64,000 nucleotides of DNA, taken from Kofleriaceae bacterium. Lineage in GTDB: Bacteria > Myxococcota_A > Polyangia > Haliangiales > Haliangiaceae. The notes beneath the pieces are model-generated. The model saw nothing but the letters and a program-made list of their open reading frames with translations. It did no database searches and was not told the DNA's origin. Shown here one piece after another: positions 1-7,707 of the stretch; the stretch's first letter is position 1; each line of letters opens with the position of its first letter. The position numbers were made by a program, and so were the translations under genes. Location of the stretch: NCBI GenBank assembly GCA_020633495.1, contig JACKDR010000007.1:248001-312000 (forward strand), written 5' to 3'.

Positions 1-399
1 ATCGTGATGGACGCGCTCGAGGGGACGTTCGATCCGGCGGCGTTCCGGCGCCTGGCGGCGCGGGTCCGGGTCGTGGTCGGCAGCCTGGAGGACACGTCGG
101 ACCAGATCGGCGCGCGGCTGACGCTGCTACGGTACGCGCTGCGGCGCGCGGGCGACCAGCTGCCGAAGGACGTGCGCGCCACGCTCGACCGGGCGCTGGC
201 GGCGGGGCAGGCGGCGATGAAGGAGGCGGGCCGGGTGCTCGGCGAGATGCGCGGGATGATGGACGACGCGAGCTGGGGCAAGGGGACGATCGGGGCGCTG
301 GCGGGGGACCTGGAGCTCATCGACGACTTCAAGGAGGTCGTGAAGGTGCTGAAGCGGCATCCCTGGCGGGTCGTGGCGCCGCCGCAGTCCGGGGACTAG
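1..399 (+). CDS. MlaD/MCE-family lipid transport protein, C-terminal fragment
   Basis: Only the last ~132 codons are inside the window; the reading frame is open to the left edge, so the start lies upstream. The visible part is a long amphipathic helical region followed by a TIGAL...DLELIDDF segment and a KRHPWRVV tail near the stop, the typical ending of MlaD/MCE proteins, whose helices follow the MCE beta-barrel. MlaD-type proteins bind phospholipid in the periplasm, anchored to the inner membrane, as the substrate-binding part of an Mla ABC transporter. The MCE domain itself is not visible, so the assignment rests on the tail. ATP-binding and permease partners would be expected upstream, outside the window. 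It converges on the next gene. Confidence 0.6.
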   Translation: MVMDALEGTFDPAAFRRLAARVRVVVGSLEDTSDQIGARLTLLRYALRRAGDQLPKDVRATLDRALAAGQAAMKEAGRVLGEMRGMMDDASWGKGTIGALAGDLELIDDFKEVVKVLKRHPWRVVAPPQSGD

Positions 400-428
400 C
401 GGGCGGACCGGGACGGACGGCGGGACCG

Positions 429-1373
429 CTACCCGACCCGCTGCACGCTGGCCTTGAGCAGGGCCTGGCCGTACTGCCACTGGCCGTCGGGCGTGCGCGC
501 GCTGACCGCGCGGGTGCGCAGGCCGCCGTGGACGTCGGCCAGCGTCGGCGCGAGCTCGAACGTCTCGCCGCCGGAGGCGCCCGGGTGGCCGCCGGCGCGC
601 GCGATGTGCAGGAACAGCGCGCCGCACAGCGCGGCGACGACGCGACGCAGGTAGCGAAAGCGTGCGGGCAGCGCCGTGGCGACCGGCGCCTGGTCGTGCG
701 CCGCGATCAGCAACGCGCTGGCCGCGTCGTCCAGGTCCAGGAACACGGCGACCGCGGCGAGGTCGTACAGCGGGTCGTTGGGGCCGGCGGCGTCCCAGTC
801 GAGGAACAGCACGCGCTCGCCGTCGTGGATCAGGTTCGACGGGTTGACGTCGTTGTGGCTGAGCACCGGGGCGCGGTCGGGCGGCGGCGGCGCCTCGTCG
901 AGCGCGCGGCGCACCGCGTCGCCGATCCACGCCGGCAAGGGGAAGCCGGCGAGGCCCGCCCAGATCTCGCCGAGGAACTCCCGCGGATCCTTGCTGGTGG
1001 CGCCGGGCGGGATCGGCAGCGCGTGGACGCGGCGCAGCGCGGCGCCGATCGCGGTGGCGCGCGCGGCCGGGTCGACGAAGCGCGCGACCAGCGATCGATC
1101 GACGACCAGCTCGGTGACCACCGCGTGGCGCGCCTCGTCGACGTGGACGACTCGTGGCGCGACGCCGGCGTCGGCCGCCGCGCGCAGGATGTCGGTGCGG
1201 ACGCGCCAGCCGTCGCGCCGCTCGTGCGGCGGCGCGACCTTGAGGACGTAGGCGTGGCCCGCGGCCTCGACGCGATAGACGCCGGCGCCGGACAGGCCGG
1301 CGGCGATGGGCGCGATCGTGGTGCCGGGGCCGCGCAGCTCGACCGGCAGGCAGGCTTCGAGCTCCGCGCTCAT
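429..1373 (-). CDS. Phosphotransferase of the aminoglycoside phosphotransferase (APH)/choline kinase fold
   Basis: The product is 314 residues. It has the APH-fold kinase layout: a glycine-containing loop near residues 26-34, a VLKV lysine near 45, the catalytic loop LSHNDVNPSN (Asp175 as base, Asn180 binding magnesium) and the LDWD motif with Asp192 as the second metal ligand. The family phosphorylates small hydroxylated substrates such as aminoglycosides, choline, ethanolamine or homoserine. Nothing in the sequence fixes the substrate, and clinical-type resistance should not be assumed. I chose the ATG at 1373 because family similarity begins there; the open frame extends upstream into the neighbouring hydrolase only as an overlap artefact. 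It lies 17 bp downstream of the alpha/beta hydrolase on the same strand, so the two may be co-transcribed. Confidence 0.8.
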   Translation of the reverse strand: MSAELEACLPVELRGPGTTIAPIAAGLSGAGVYRVEAAGHAYVLKVAPPHERRDGWRVRTDILRAAADAGVAPRVVHVDEARHAVVTELVVDRSLVARFVDPAARATAIGAALRRVHALPIPPGATSKDPREFLGEIWAGLAGFPLPAWIGDAVRRALDEAPPPPDRAPVLSHNDVNPSNLIHDGERVLFLDWDAAGPNDPLYDLAAVAVFLDLDDAASALLIAAHDQAPVATALPARFRYLRRVVAALCGALFLHIARAGGHPGASGGETFELAPTLADVHGGLRTRAVSARTPDGQWQYGQALLKASVQRVG

Positions 1374-1390
1374 CGCGGCACGATACACGG

Positions 1391-2269
1391 TCACGGGCAG
1401 GGCAGGCGCGCGGTGAACCGGTGCAGCGCGGCGTCGAACGCGGCCGGCGTCTCGAGGAACGGGCTGTGGCCCGCGGCGAAGGTCTCGCAGGTGGCGTCGG
1501 GGATGCGCGCGATGCCGGCGCGGTTGGCCCACAGCGGGTTGACCGGATCGCGGGTGGCCCAGGCCACGAGGACCGGCATCCGCAGGGTCGCCGCGACGTC
1601 GCGCAGGTCCGACGCCGGGCTGGCGAAGCTGGTCCACGCCTCGGCCAGCACCGGCGCGATCTCGCGCGCCGACGCGACGATCCGGGCCCGCTGCGCGGCG
1701 GCGTCGGGCTCGCGCAGGACGCGGCGGTAGTAGGCGGCGAAGACGCGCGGGAACCAGCGCGCGCCGCGGGCCCCGGCCCGGAAGCCGCGCGCCAGGGCGC
1801 GGGTGATCAGCCGGGTCGCGAGGCCGCGCCGGAACAGGCCCCCCGGGTTGGCGACCACGAGGCCGCGCACCCGGTCGGGATGGGCCGCGGCGTAGCGGAT
1901 CGCGGCGGCGCCGCCGACCGAGTTGCCGACCAGGAGGACCCGCTCGACCCCGAGGCCGGCGAGGAACCCGGTGAGGATCTCGGCGTAGCGCTCGGCGCTG
2001 GCGGGCGCGACGTCGTCGTCGGAGGCGCCGTGGCCGGGCCAGTCGAAGGCGACGACGCGGAACCGGTCGCGGAGCCGATCGCGCAGGCCGGCGTAGTCGC
2101 GGGCGCCGTGGCCGATCGCGTGCAGGCACACCATCACCGGGCGCGGGTCGTCGCCGTCGCGCGGGTCGTCGTCGTAGGCGAGGCGGATCCCGGCGACGAC
2201 GAGGGTCCGCGGCGCGACGGCGCCGACCAGGGCGCGGAGCGGTGGCGTGGGGGGCTGGGCGGCGCTCAT
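1391..2269 (-). CDS. Alpha/beta hydrolase
   Basis: The product is 292 residues with the complete alpha/beta-hydrolase signature: an HAIGHG oxyanion loop near residues 50-55, a DWPGHGASD segment, the nucleophile elbow GNSVGG with Ser117, an acid in the WATRDPVN segment and the catalytic His in AAGHSPFLE near the C-terminus. This layout resembles carboxylesterases, haloperoxidase-like enzymes and C-C hydrolases; the substrate cannot be read from the sequence. The ATG at 2269 is preferred over an upstream start because it leaves a 23-bp promoter gap to the divergent TetR gene. The palindrome in that gap suggests the hydrolase is repressed by that regulator and induced by a ligand that may be its substrate. 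Confidence 0.8.
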   Translation of the reverse strand: MSAAQPPTPPLRALVGAVAPRTLVVAGIRLAYDDDPRDGDDPRPVMVCLHAIGHGARDYAGLRDRLRDRFRVVAFDWPGHGASDDDVAPASAERYAEILTGFLAGLGVERVLLVGNSVGGAAAIRYAAAHPDRVRGLVVANPGGLFRRGLATRLITRALARGFRAGARGARWFPRVFAAYYRRVLREPDAAAQRARIVASAREIAPVLAEAWTSFASPASDLRDVAATLRMPVLVAWATRDPVNPLWANRAGIARIPDATCETFAAGHSPFLETPAAFDAALHRFTARLPCP

Positions 2270-2274
2270 GGTTA

Positions 2275-2290
2275 GTGATAATACTATCAC
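2275..2290. promoter_or_regulatory. Palindromic operator between the hydrolase and TetR genes
   Basis: GTGATA and TATCAC form perfect inverted arms around a 4-base spacer in the 23-bp gap between two divergent start codons. The spot is strikingly AT-rich for this genome. Position and symmetry fit a TetR dimer site that would occlude both promoters at once. Binding by the adjacent TetR protein is inference. Confidence 0.6.
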
Positions 2291-2292
2291 CA

Positions 2293-3243
2293 ATGGGTCA
2301 GGCAAGACCGAAACGCCCGGCGCGCGGCACCCCGGCGGAGACCCGCGCCCGGCTGCTCGCCGCCGCCGCCGAGGAGCTCAACCGGGTCGGCTACCACGGC
2401 ACCGACTCGAACCGGCTGGCCCGGGCCGCGGGGTACGCCCCGGGGACGTTCTACAAGCACTTCGCCGACAAGAAGGAGGTGCTGCTGGCGGCGTACGAGG
2501 GCTGGGTGACGACCGAGTGGGCCGCGATCGAGGACGCGCTCGCCGCCGGCGGCGCGCCGGCCGCGCTGGCCGCGCAGATCGTCGACGGCGTGCTCGAGCT
2601 GCACCGGCGCTGGCGCGGCCTGCGCGCCAGCCTGCGCGCGCTGGTCGCCACCGACGCCGACGCGCGCGCGGTCTACCGGGCGCAGCGGGTGCGGCAGCTC
2701 GACACCCTGGCGCGGCTGCGCGTCGCGCGGGGCACGCCGCCGCGCGCTCGCGAGGACGACGCGATGCTGGTGTTCGCGCTCGAGCGAGTCGCCGACGGCC
2801 TCGCCGACGGCGAGGCCCGCGCGCTGGGCCTCGGGGCCGACGCCCTGCGGGCCCGGCTGTGCGCGCAGGTCGCGGCGCACCTGGCGCCGGCGGCGAGGGA
2901 CGGGCCCGGCGTCGCTGACGGGCGGGCGTCGCGGCACCCGCCCCGTCGACGCCGGGCGCGGCGCGGCGCACCGGGCCCTTCGCTCCGGGCGAGCGGAGGC
3001 GCGGTCCGTGCGGGCCGACGCGGTGGGCTCGGCGAGCCGCGCGCGTCGGCTCAGCCGCGGCGGCCGAGCTTGACGATCGGCGGGGGCGGCGGCGCGGTGG
3101 CCTCGGGGCTGGCGGCGTCGACCACCAGGCGGGCGGCGGCGACGTCGTGGTCGCACTCGCTGCCGGCGTCGCCGGTGACCTGGCTGCGCAGCGCCAGCGT
3201 GTGCTCGACCCAGGCGGCGACGACGTCGGCGTCGACGGCGTGA
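2293..3243 (+). CDS. TetR/AcrR-family transcriptional regulator with suspicious C-terminal extension
   Basis: The N-terminal ~65 residues are a TetR DNA-binding domain: TRARLLAAAAEEL helix, then NRLARAAGYAPGTFYKHFADKKEVL as the helix-turn-helix, followed by a helical ligand and dimer domain to about residue 205. TetR proteins are usually 190-220 residues, yet this frame runs on for about 110 low-complexity Arg/Ala/Gly/Ser residues to a stop at 3243, overlapping the convergent globin gene by 193 bp. A stop in another frame at 2916-2918 would give a normal-length protein, so a one-base indel near 2900 or read-through into spacer is likely. The extension also crosses a degraded copy of a dispersed repeat. 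It presumably represses itself and the divergent hydrolase. Confidence 0.75.
   Translation: MGQARPKRPARGTPAETRARLLAAAAEELNRVGYHGTDSNRLARAAGYAPGTFYKHFADKKEVLLAAYEGWVTTEWAAIEDALAAGGAPAALAAQIVDGVLELHRRWRGLRASLRALVATDADARAVYRAQRVRQLDTLARLRVARGTPPRAREDDAMLVFALERVADGLADGEARALGLGADALRARLCAQVAAHLAPAARDGPGVADGRASRHPPRRRRARRGAPGPSLRASGGAVRAGRRGGLGEPRASAQPRRPSLTIGGGGGAVASGLAASTTRRAAATSWSHSLPASPVTWLRSASVCSTQAATTSASTA
2944..2995 (+). repeat. Degraded copy of the dispersed palindromic repeat
   Basis: This stretch aligns by eye with the 62-bp repeat unit at 51665: a shared TCGACGCCGG start, a GCGCACCG centre and a CTCCGGGCGAGCG end corresponding to CTCGGGGTGAGCG. It lies just past the likely true end of the TetR gene, as expected for an intergenic repeat between convergent genes. 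Confidence 0.4.
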
Positions 3244-3527
3244 TCGCGCAGGACGTTCTTGAGCAGCTGGAGGCGGCGCTCGAAGTGGCCGCCCAGGATC
3301 GGCACCCGGGCGTGCGCCGCCGGCATCGACCGTCCGGTGTACCGGACGTCGGCGCCGAGCATGCGGGCGGCCAGCTCCCACTCCTTGTCGATCAGCCGCT
3401 GCCGGTCCTTGCCCTCGAACAGGAAGCCGATCATCGGGTCGACGAAGATGCGGTCGTAGAAGTCGACGATCACGGCGCGCAGGGCGTCGCCGCCGATCCG
3501 GTCGAACAGGGCGCCGTCGCGGGCCAT
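3051..3527 (-). CDS. Truncated hemoglobin (2-on-2 globin)
   Basis: The product is 158 residues; the first ~120 form a truncated globin: LFDRIGGDALRAVIVDFYDRI helix A/B region, a DPMIGFLFEG turn, a YTGRSMPAAH segment whose His72 is the likely proximal heme ligand, and the GGHFERRLQLL helix G start. The remaining ~35 residues are a proline-rich tail. Truncated globins bind O2 or NO and often serve NO detoxification or redox roles in the cytoplasm. The gene begins 6 bp after the molybdopterin oxidoreductase gene ends, on the same strand, so they almost certainly share a transcript. That pairing suggests a role in handling oxygen or nitrogen oxides around the molybdoenzyme, which is inference. 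The antisense overlap with the TetR frame is an artefact of that frame's extension. Confidence 0.85.
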   Translation of the reverse strand: MARDGALFDRIGGDALRAVIVDFYDRIFVDPMIGFLFEGKDRQRLIDKEWELAARMLGADVRYTGRSMPAAHARVPILGGHFERRLQLLKNVLRDHAVDADVVAAWVEHTLALRSQVTGDAGSECDHDVAAARLVVDAASPEATAPPPPPIVKLGRRG

Positions 3528-3533
3528 CGCCGG

Positions 3534-5756
3534 CTAGCGCTCCCGGTCGGCGCGCGCGGTGGCCGCGGCCGCGCCGGCGCCGCCCGGCGACGGCTGCACC
3601 GTCGCGACCCGCACGACCTCGACCGCGACCCCCGACAGCGCCGCGGTGCCGCTGAGGGTGTCGAAGAAGGCCTCGTCGGTGACGTCGTTGGCGCTGGCGC
3701 CCGGCACCGCCGCGGCGACCTGCAGGCGGGCGCCGGCCTTGTCGTGGCCCCAGCCGTGCGGCAGCGACACCACGCCGGGCATGATCTCGTCGGAGACCTC
3801 GGCCGGGACCCGGACCTTGCCGGCGCGCGAGCCGAGGTCGACGAGGTCGCCGTCGGTGATGCCGCGGGCGCCGGCGTCGCGCGGGTGGATCAGCAGCGTG
3901 CACCGCGGCTTGCCCTTCACCAGGCGCTGGCTGTTGTGGCACCAGGAGTTGTTGCTGCGCAGGTGGCGGCGGCCGATCAGCACCAGCGCGCCGTCGGCGG
4001 CGGGCCGGCTCCAGGTCGCCAGCCGGGCGCGCAGCCGCGGCAGATCGGCGGCGAACGCGTCGGGCACCAGCGCGACGCGCCGGTCCGGCGTGCCCAGGAT
4101 GTCCGGCAGCCGCGGCTCGAGCGCGCCGAGGTCGACGCCGTGCGGCGCCGCGCGCAGCTTGGCGACGGTGAGCCCGGCGCGGCCCTTGCGCAGCCCGTGC
4201 GGGCCGGCGCGCAGCGCCAGGTCGAGCACCGCCTCCGGCCCGAGCTTGAGCAGCGCGGCGCGGGCCGGCCGGCCGGCGAGCCGCCCCACCGCGCCGCCGG
4301 GGACGCACAGCCGCGACCACAGCTCGGCGGCGATCTCCCAGTCGTGGCGCTGGTCGGGCTGGCGCGCGAACAGCGGCGGCGAGTACTTGGCGACGTTGCG
4401 CACCGAGAACGAGGCCAGCGCGACGTCGTAGTGCGCGCGCTCGAGCGGCATCGTCGGCGGCAGGATGACGTCGGCGTGGCGCGTGGTCTCGTTGAGGTAC
4501 GGATCGATCGCGACCATGAAGTCGAGGCCGGCGAGCGCGCGATCGAGCCGCGCCCCGTTGGGCGTCGACAGCACCGGGTTGCCGGCGCACGTCACCAGCG
4601 CGCGGATCTGCCCCGGGCCCTCGGTCTCGATCTCCTCGGCGAGGGCCACCACCGGCAGCTCGCCGCCGAACTCGGGTAGGCCGCGGACCCGGCTGCGCCA
4701 GCGCCCGAAGCCGAGCTCGAAGCCGACCAGCTTGGCCAGCATCCGCAGATCGACCGCCGGCGTGGTCCACATCGCGCCGCCGGGCTCGTCGAGCCGGCCG
4801 CACGCGACGTTGACCGCGTAGACCAGCCACGCCGCCAGGCCGCCCAGCTCCTGGGTGCACACGCCCATCCGGCCGTAGGCGACGCCGCGCGAGCCGGCGA
4901 GCTCGCGCGCCAGGGTGCGGACGTCGTCGGCCGCGACCCCGGTGGCCGCGGCGGTGACCTCGGGGGCGAAGTCGGCGGCGATCGCGCGCAGCCGGTCGAG
5001 GCCGTCGACCCACGCCGCGGCGCGCCCGGGCCGCGCCAGGTCCTCGGCGAAGATCACCTGCAGCATCGACAGCAGCAGCAGCGCGTCGGTGCCGGGCCGG
5101 ATGAAGACGTGGCGATCGGCGAGGGCGGCGGTCTCGGTGCGCCGCGGATCGACGACCACGACCTTGCCGCCGCGGGCCTGGATCGCCTTGAGCCGGCGCC
5201 GCATGTCGGGCGCGGTCATGATGCTGCCGTTGGACACCAGCGGGTTGCCGCCGATGCACAGGAAGTAGTCGGCGCGATCGACGTCGGGCACCGGCATCAG
5301 GATGCCGTCGCCGAACATCAGCTGCGCCGCCAGCATGTGCGGCAGCTGATCGACCGAGGTCGCCGAGAAGCAGTTGCGGGTGCCGAGCTTGCGCAGGAAC
5401 AGCTGGCCGTAGGTCAACAGGCCCAGGTTGTGGGCGGTCGGGTTGCCCTGGTAGACCGCGATCGCGTCCTTGCCGTGATCGTCGCGGACCTGCTGGAGCC
5501 GGCGCGCCACCAGCGCGAAGGCGTCGTCCCAGTCGAGCTCGCGCCAGCTCGTGCCCTCGCGCACCATCGGCCGGCGCAGGCGGTCGGGATCGTCGTGGAG
5601 GTCGGCCAGCGCGGTCGCCTTGGGGCAGATGTAGCCCTGGCTGAACGGATCGGCGTCGTCGCCGCGGATCGACACCACCCGGTCACCCTCGACCTCGATG
5701 GCGACCCCGCAGGTGGCCTCGCACAGGGTGCAGGAGCGATAATGGGTGCGGCTCAT
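3534..5756 (-). CDS. Molybdopterin-dependent oxidoreductase (formate dehydrogenase/nitrate reductase-like catalytic subunit)
   Basis: The product is 740 residues. Cys9, Cys12, Cys16 and Cys44 form the N-terminal [4Fe-4S] motif; GDDADPFSQGYICPKA follows as in the bis-MGD superfamily. Cys129 in RNCFSATSV aligns with the Cys that ligates molybdenum in NapA and many formate dehydrogenases. The C-terminal molydopterin-dinucleotide-binding domain is seen at about 590-715 (LIGRRHLRSNNSWCHN, VSLPHGWGHD). There is no Tat signal, so the enzyme is probably cytoplasmic. The substrate is not determined: this is a stand-alone subfamily without an adjacent membrane or extra iron-sulfur subunit. The downstream globin gene follows within 6 bp. 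A divergent cyclase gene lies across a 68-bp gap. Confidence 0.85.
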   Translation of the reverse strand: MSRTHYRSCTLCEATCGVAIEVEGDRVVSIRGDDADPFSQGYICPKATALADLHDDPDRLRRPMVREGTSWRELDWDDAFALVARRLQQVRDDHGKDAIAVYQGNPTAHNLGLLTYGQLFLRKLGTRNCFSATSVDQLPHMLAAQLMFGDGILMPVPDVDRADYFLCIGGNPLVSNGSIMTAPDMRRRLKAIQARGGKVVVVDPRRTETAALADRHVFIRPGTDALLLLSMLQVIFAEDLARPGRAAAWVDGLDRLRAIAADFAPEVTAAATGVAADDVRTLARELAGSRGVAYGRMGVCTQELGGLAAWLVYAVNVACGRLDEPGGAMWTTPAVDLRMLAKLVGFELGFGRWRSRVRGLPEFGGELPVVALAEEIETEGPGQIRALVTCAGNPVLSTPNGARLDRALAGLDFMVAIDPYLNETTRHADVILPPTMPLERAHYDVALASFSVRNVAKYSPPLFARQPDQRHDWEIAAELWSRLCVPGGAVGRLAGRPARAALLKLGPEAVLDLALRAGPHGLRKGRAGLTVAKLRAAPHGVDLGALEPRLPDILGTPDRRVALVPDAFAADLPRLRARLATWSRPAADGALVLIGRRHLRSNNSWCHNSQRLVKGKPRCTLLIHPRDAGARGITDGDLVDLGSRAGKVRVPAEVSDEIMPGVVSLPHGWGHDKAGARLQVAAAVPGASANDVTDEAFFDTLSGTAALSGVAVEVVRVATVQPSPGGAGAAAATARADRER

Positions 5757-5824
5757 GACGGGCTCCGTTCGCGAAACGTGACCCCGGACCGTAGCATCGC
5801 CGGCGGCTGCCGGGACGATCCAAG
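5757..5824. promoter_or_regulatory. Divergent promoter region
   Basis: This 68-bp gap must hold promoters for the molybdoenzyme and the cyclase. It contains a palindrome TTCGCGAA at 5768-5775 and a TAGCAT hexamer at 5792-5797 that could be the -10 element for the cyclase gene, with a 27-base leader. No clear -35 match is visible. Confidence 0.35.
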
Positions 5825-7675
5825 ATGACCGCGACCTACACCCTCGAGGACTGGCACCAGCTGCACCCGTGGCCGACCCGGCTCGGCGACGGCAAGCGGA
5901 TCGAGTTCCTGTGGCGGTTCACCTCGGCGGCGTCGCCCGAGGAGGTGTGGCGGGTGCTGTCCGACACCTCGCGGCTCAACCGCGCGCTCGGCGGCCCCGA
6001 GATGCGCTTCGAGGAGCGCGGCGGCCAGCTGTTCGGCCAGAGCCGCACCGGCGGGGTCCGGCACCGCTGGCGCGAGCTGCCGTGGTCGTGGGTCGCCGGC
6101 GAGTGGCTCGAGTGCGTCCGGGTCTACGATCGCGGCTTCCCGCGCGTCATGCAGAGCGTCCACCGGATCGATCCCGGCGACGACGGCGGCGCGGTGGTCC
6201 ACGTCGGCTTCGCGTTCCTGCCCCGCGGCGTGGTCGGCGCCACCGCGATCCGGCTCGGCTTCCCGTCGCTGGAGAAGGGCTACCGCCGGGTCCTCGACGC
6301 GCTGGCGCCGGGCGCCGCGGCCCCGGCGCTGCTGGTCGCGCCGGCCGCGGCGCTGCCGGCCGAGGCCCGGGCCCGGCTCGACGATCTCGGCCAGCGGCTG
6401 CGCGGCGAGGGCCTCGACGCCACGATCGTCGATCGCCTGATCGCGTGGGTGCGCGACGGCGACGAGCAGGACCTCGCGCGCATCCAGGTCCGCGAGCGCG
6501 CCCGCGCCTGGGGCGTCGACGACGACGCGGTGCTGTCGGTGTTCCTGCACGCGACCCGGCTGGGCCTGTTGCAGCTGTCGTGGGACGTCGTGTGCCCGCA
6601 CTGCCGCGGCGTCCGCGAGGAGCACGGTCGGGTCGACCAGATCCCCGGCGAGGGCTCGTGCACGGTGTGCGCGGTCGAGTTCGGCACCGACGACGCCATC
6701 GAGATCACCTTCCACGTCCACCCGTCGATCCGCGCCATCGAGAAGCGCATGTGGTGCGCCGCCGAGCCGGCGACCAAGGCCCACGTCCGGGTCCAGCAGA
6801 TCCTGCCGCCCGGCAAGGCCACGACGGTGACCGCGCACCTGACCCCGGGGCGGTGGCGGATGCGGGTCCAGGGCCACGACGGCTACGGCTACCTCGACGC
6901 CGCCGACGTCGAGCCCGGCGACGGCCTGACCTGGAACGCCAGCGATCCGCCGCGCGAGCTCACGGCGTGCACGGCGCCGCGCCTGCACCTGGTCAACGAC
7001 GGCGCCGAGCCGACCGCGTTCGTCGTCGAGACCGCGCAGTGGTCCGACAGCGCGCTGCGGCCGGGCCGGCTGCTGTCGTTCCAGGAGTTCCGGGACCTGT
7101 TCAGCGAGGAGTACCTCGGCGCCGACGTCCAGCTGTCGGTCGGCGAGCAGACGATCCTGTTCACCGACATGGTCGGCTCGACCGCGCTGTACGCGGTGCG
7201 CGGCGACCCCGGCGCGTTCGTCGAGGTCAAGCGCCACTTCGACGAGCTGTTCGCGATCGTCGCGCGCCACCGCGGCGCCGTGGTCAAGACCATCGGCGAC
7301 GCCACGATGGCCGCCTTCAACGATCCGCTCGACGCGGTGCGCGCCGCCAAGGACATCCACGACACCTTCCCGCCCGGGCGCGACGACACCCCGGCCCGGC
7401 TGCGAATCTCGCTCAACACCGGGCCGTGCATCGCGGTCCGGCTCAACGCCAACCTCGACTACTTCGGCGGCACCGTGAACATCGCGGCCAAGCTGCAGGC
7501 CCTGGCCGAGGCCTGGCAGGTCGCGATGACCGATCGCACGTGGGCCGCCCCCGGCGTCGCCGCGTGGGTCGCGGCGCAGAGTGGGGACGTCGCCGACCTC
7601 GAGTACCGCTCGACGGCGCTGCCCGCCGGGATCGCGGTCAAGCAGTGGACGGTCCACCGCGGCGGCGCCGGTTGA
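5825..7675 (+). CDS. Class III adenylate/guanylate cyclase with SRPBCC-like and DUF5939 domains
   Basis: The product is 616 residues. Residues ~20-160 resemble an SRPBCC/START-like small-molecule cavity (FLWRFTSAASPEEVWRVLSD), the middle ~190-420 is the DUF5939 region with a CPHCRG and CTVC zinc-ribbon-like pair, and ~440-600 is a class III nucleotide cyclase domain. Metal ligands Asp448 (FTDMVGS) and Asp492 (TIGDATM) are present, and the Lys of VVKTIGD and Asp of LDYFGG fit ATP selectivity. The usual transition-state Arg in the VNxxxR motif is Lys (VNIAAKL), so activity may be modest or need other residues. It has no membrane segment and should be a soluble ligand-gated cyclase making cAMP (inference). 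Confidence 0.8.
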   Translation: MTATYTLEDWHQLHPWPTRLGDGKRIEFLWRFTSAASPEEVWRVLSDTSRLNRALGGPEMRFEERGGQLFGQSRTGGVRHRWRELPWSWVAGEWLECVRVYDRGFPRVMQSVHRIDPGDDGGAVVHVGFAFLPRGVVGATAIRLGFPSLEKGYRRVLDALAPGAAAPALLVAPAAALPAEARARLDDLGQRLRGEGLDATIVDRLIAWVRDGDEQDLARIQVRERARAWGVDDDAVLSVFLHATRLGLLQLSWDVVCPHCRGVREEHGRVDQIPGEGSCTVCAVEFGTDDAIEITFHVHPSIRAIEKRMWCAAEPATKAHVRVQQILPPGKATTVTAHLTPGRWRMRVQGHDGYGYLDAADVEPGDGLTWNASDPPRELTACTAPRLHLVNDGAEPTAFVVETAQWSDSALRPGRLLSFQEFRDLFSEEYLGADVQLSVGEQTILFTDMVGSTALYAVRGDPGAFVEVKRHFDELFAIVARHRGAVVKTIGDATMAAFNDPLDAVRAAKDIHDTFPPGRDDTPARLRISLNTGPCIAVRLNANLDYFGGTVNIAAKLQALAEAWQVAMTDRTWAAPGVAAWVAAQSGDVADLEYRSTALPAGIAVKQWTVHRGGAG

Positions 7676-7698
7676 CGCGCCGACGCGCCTGCTAGACT
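7672..7698 (+). promoter_or_regulatory. Putative promoter of the Nudix gene
   Basis: TTGACG at 7672-7677, overlapping the cyclase stop codon, and TAGACT at 7693-7698 are separated by 15 bp. The GTG start of the Nudix gene follows nine bases later. The spacer is shorter than ideal, so confidence is limited. Confidence 0.35.
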
Positions 7699-7707
7699 GG
7701 GGCGTCC

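Noticed and set aside
429..1373. Antibiotic resistance gene (aminoglycoside phosphotransferase)
   Set aside because: The fold is shared by many small-molecule kinases; no subgroup-specific aminoglycoside motifs or mobile context are visible.
2287..5259. A 990-codon minus-strand open frame across the TetR, globin and molybdoenzyme genes
   Set aside because: It is Arg/Ala/Pro-rich, matches no family and lies in a shadow frame of well-supported genes; such long open frames are expected at this GC content.
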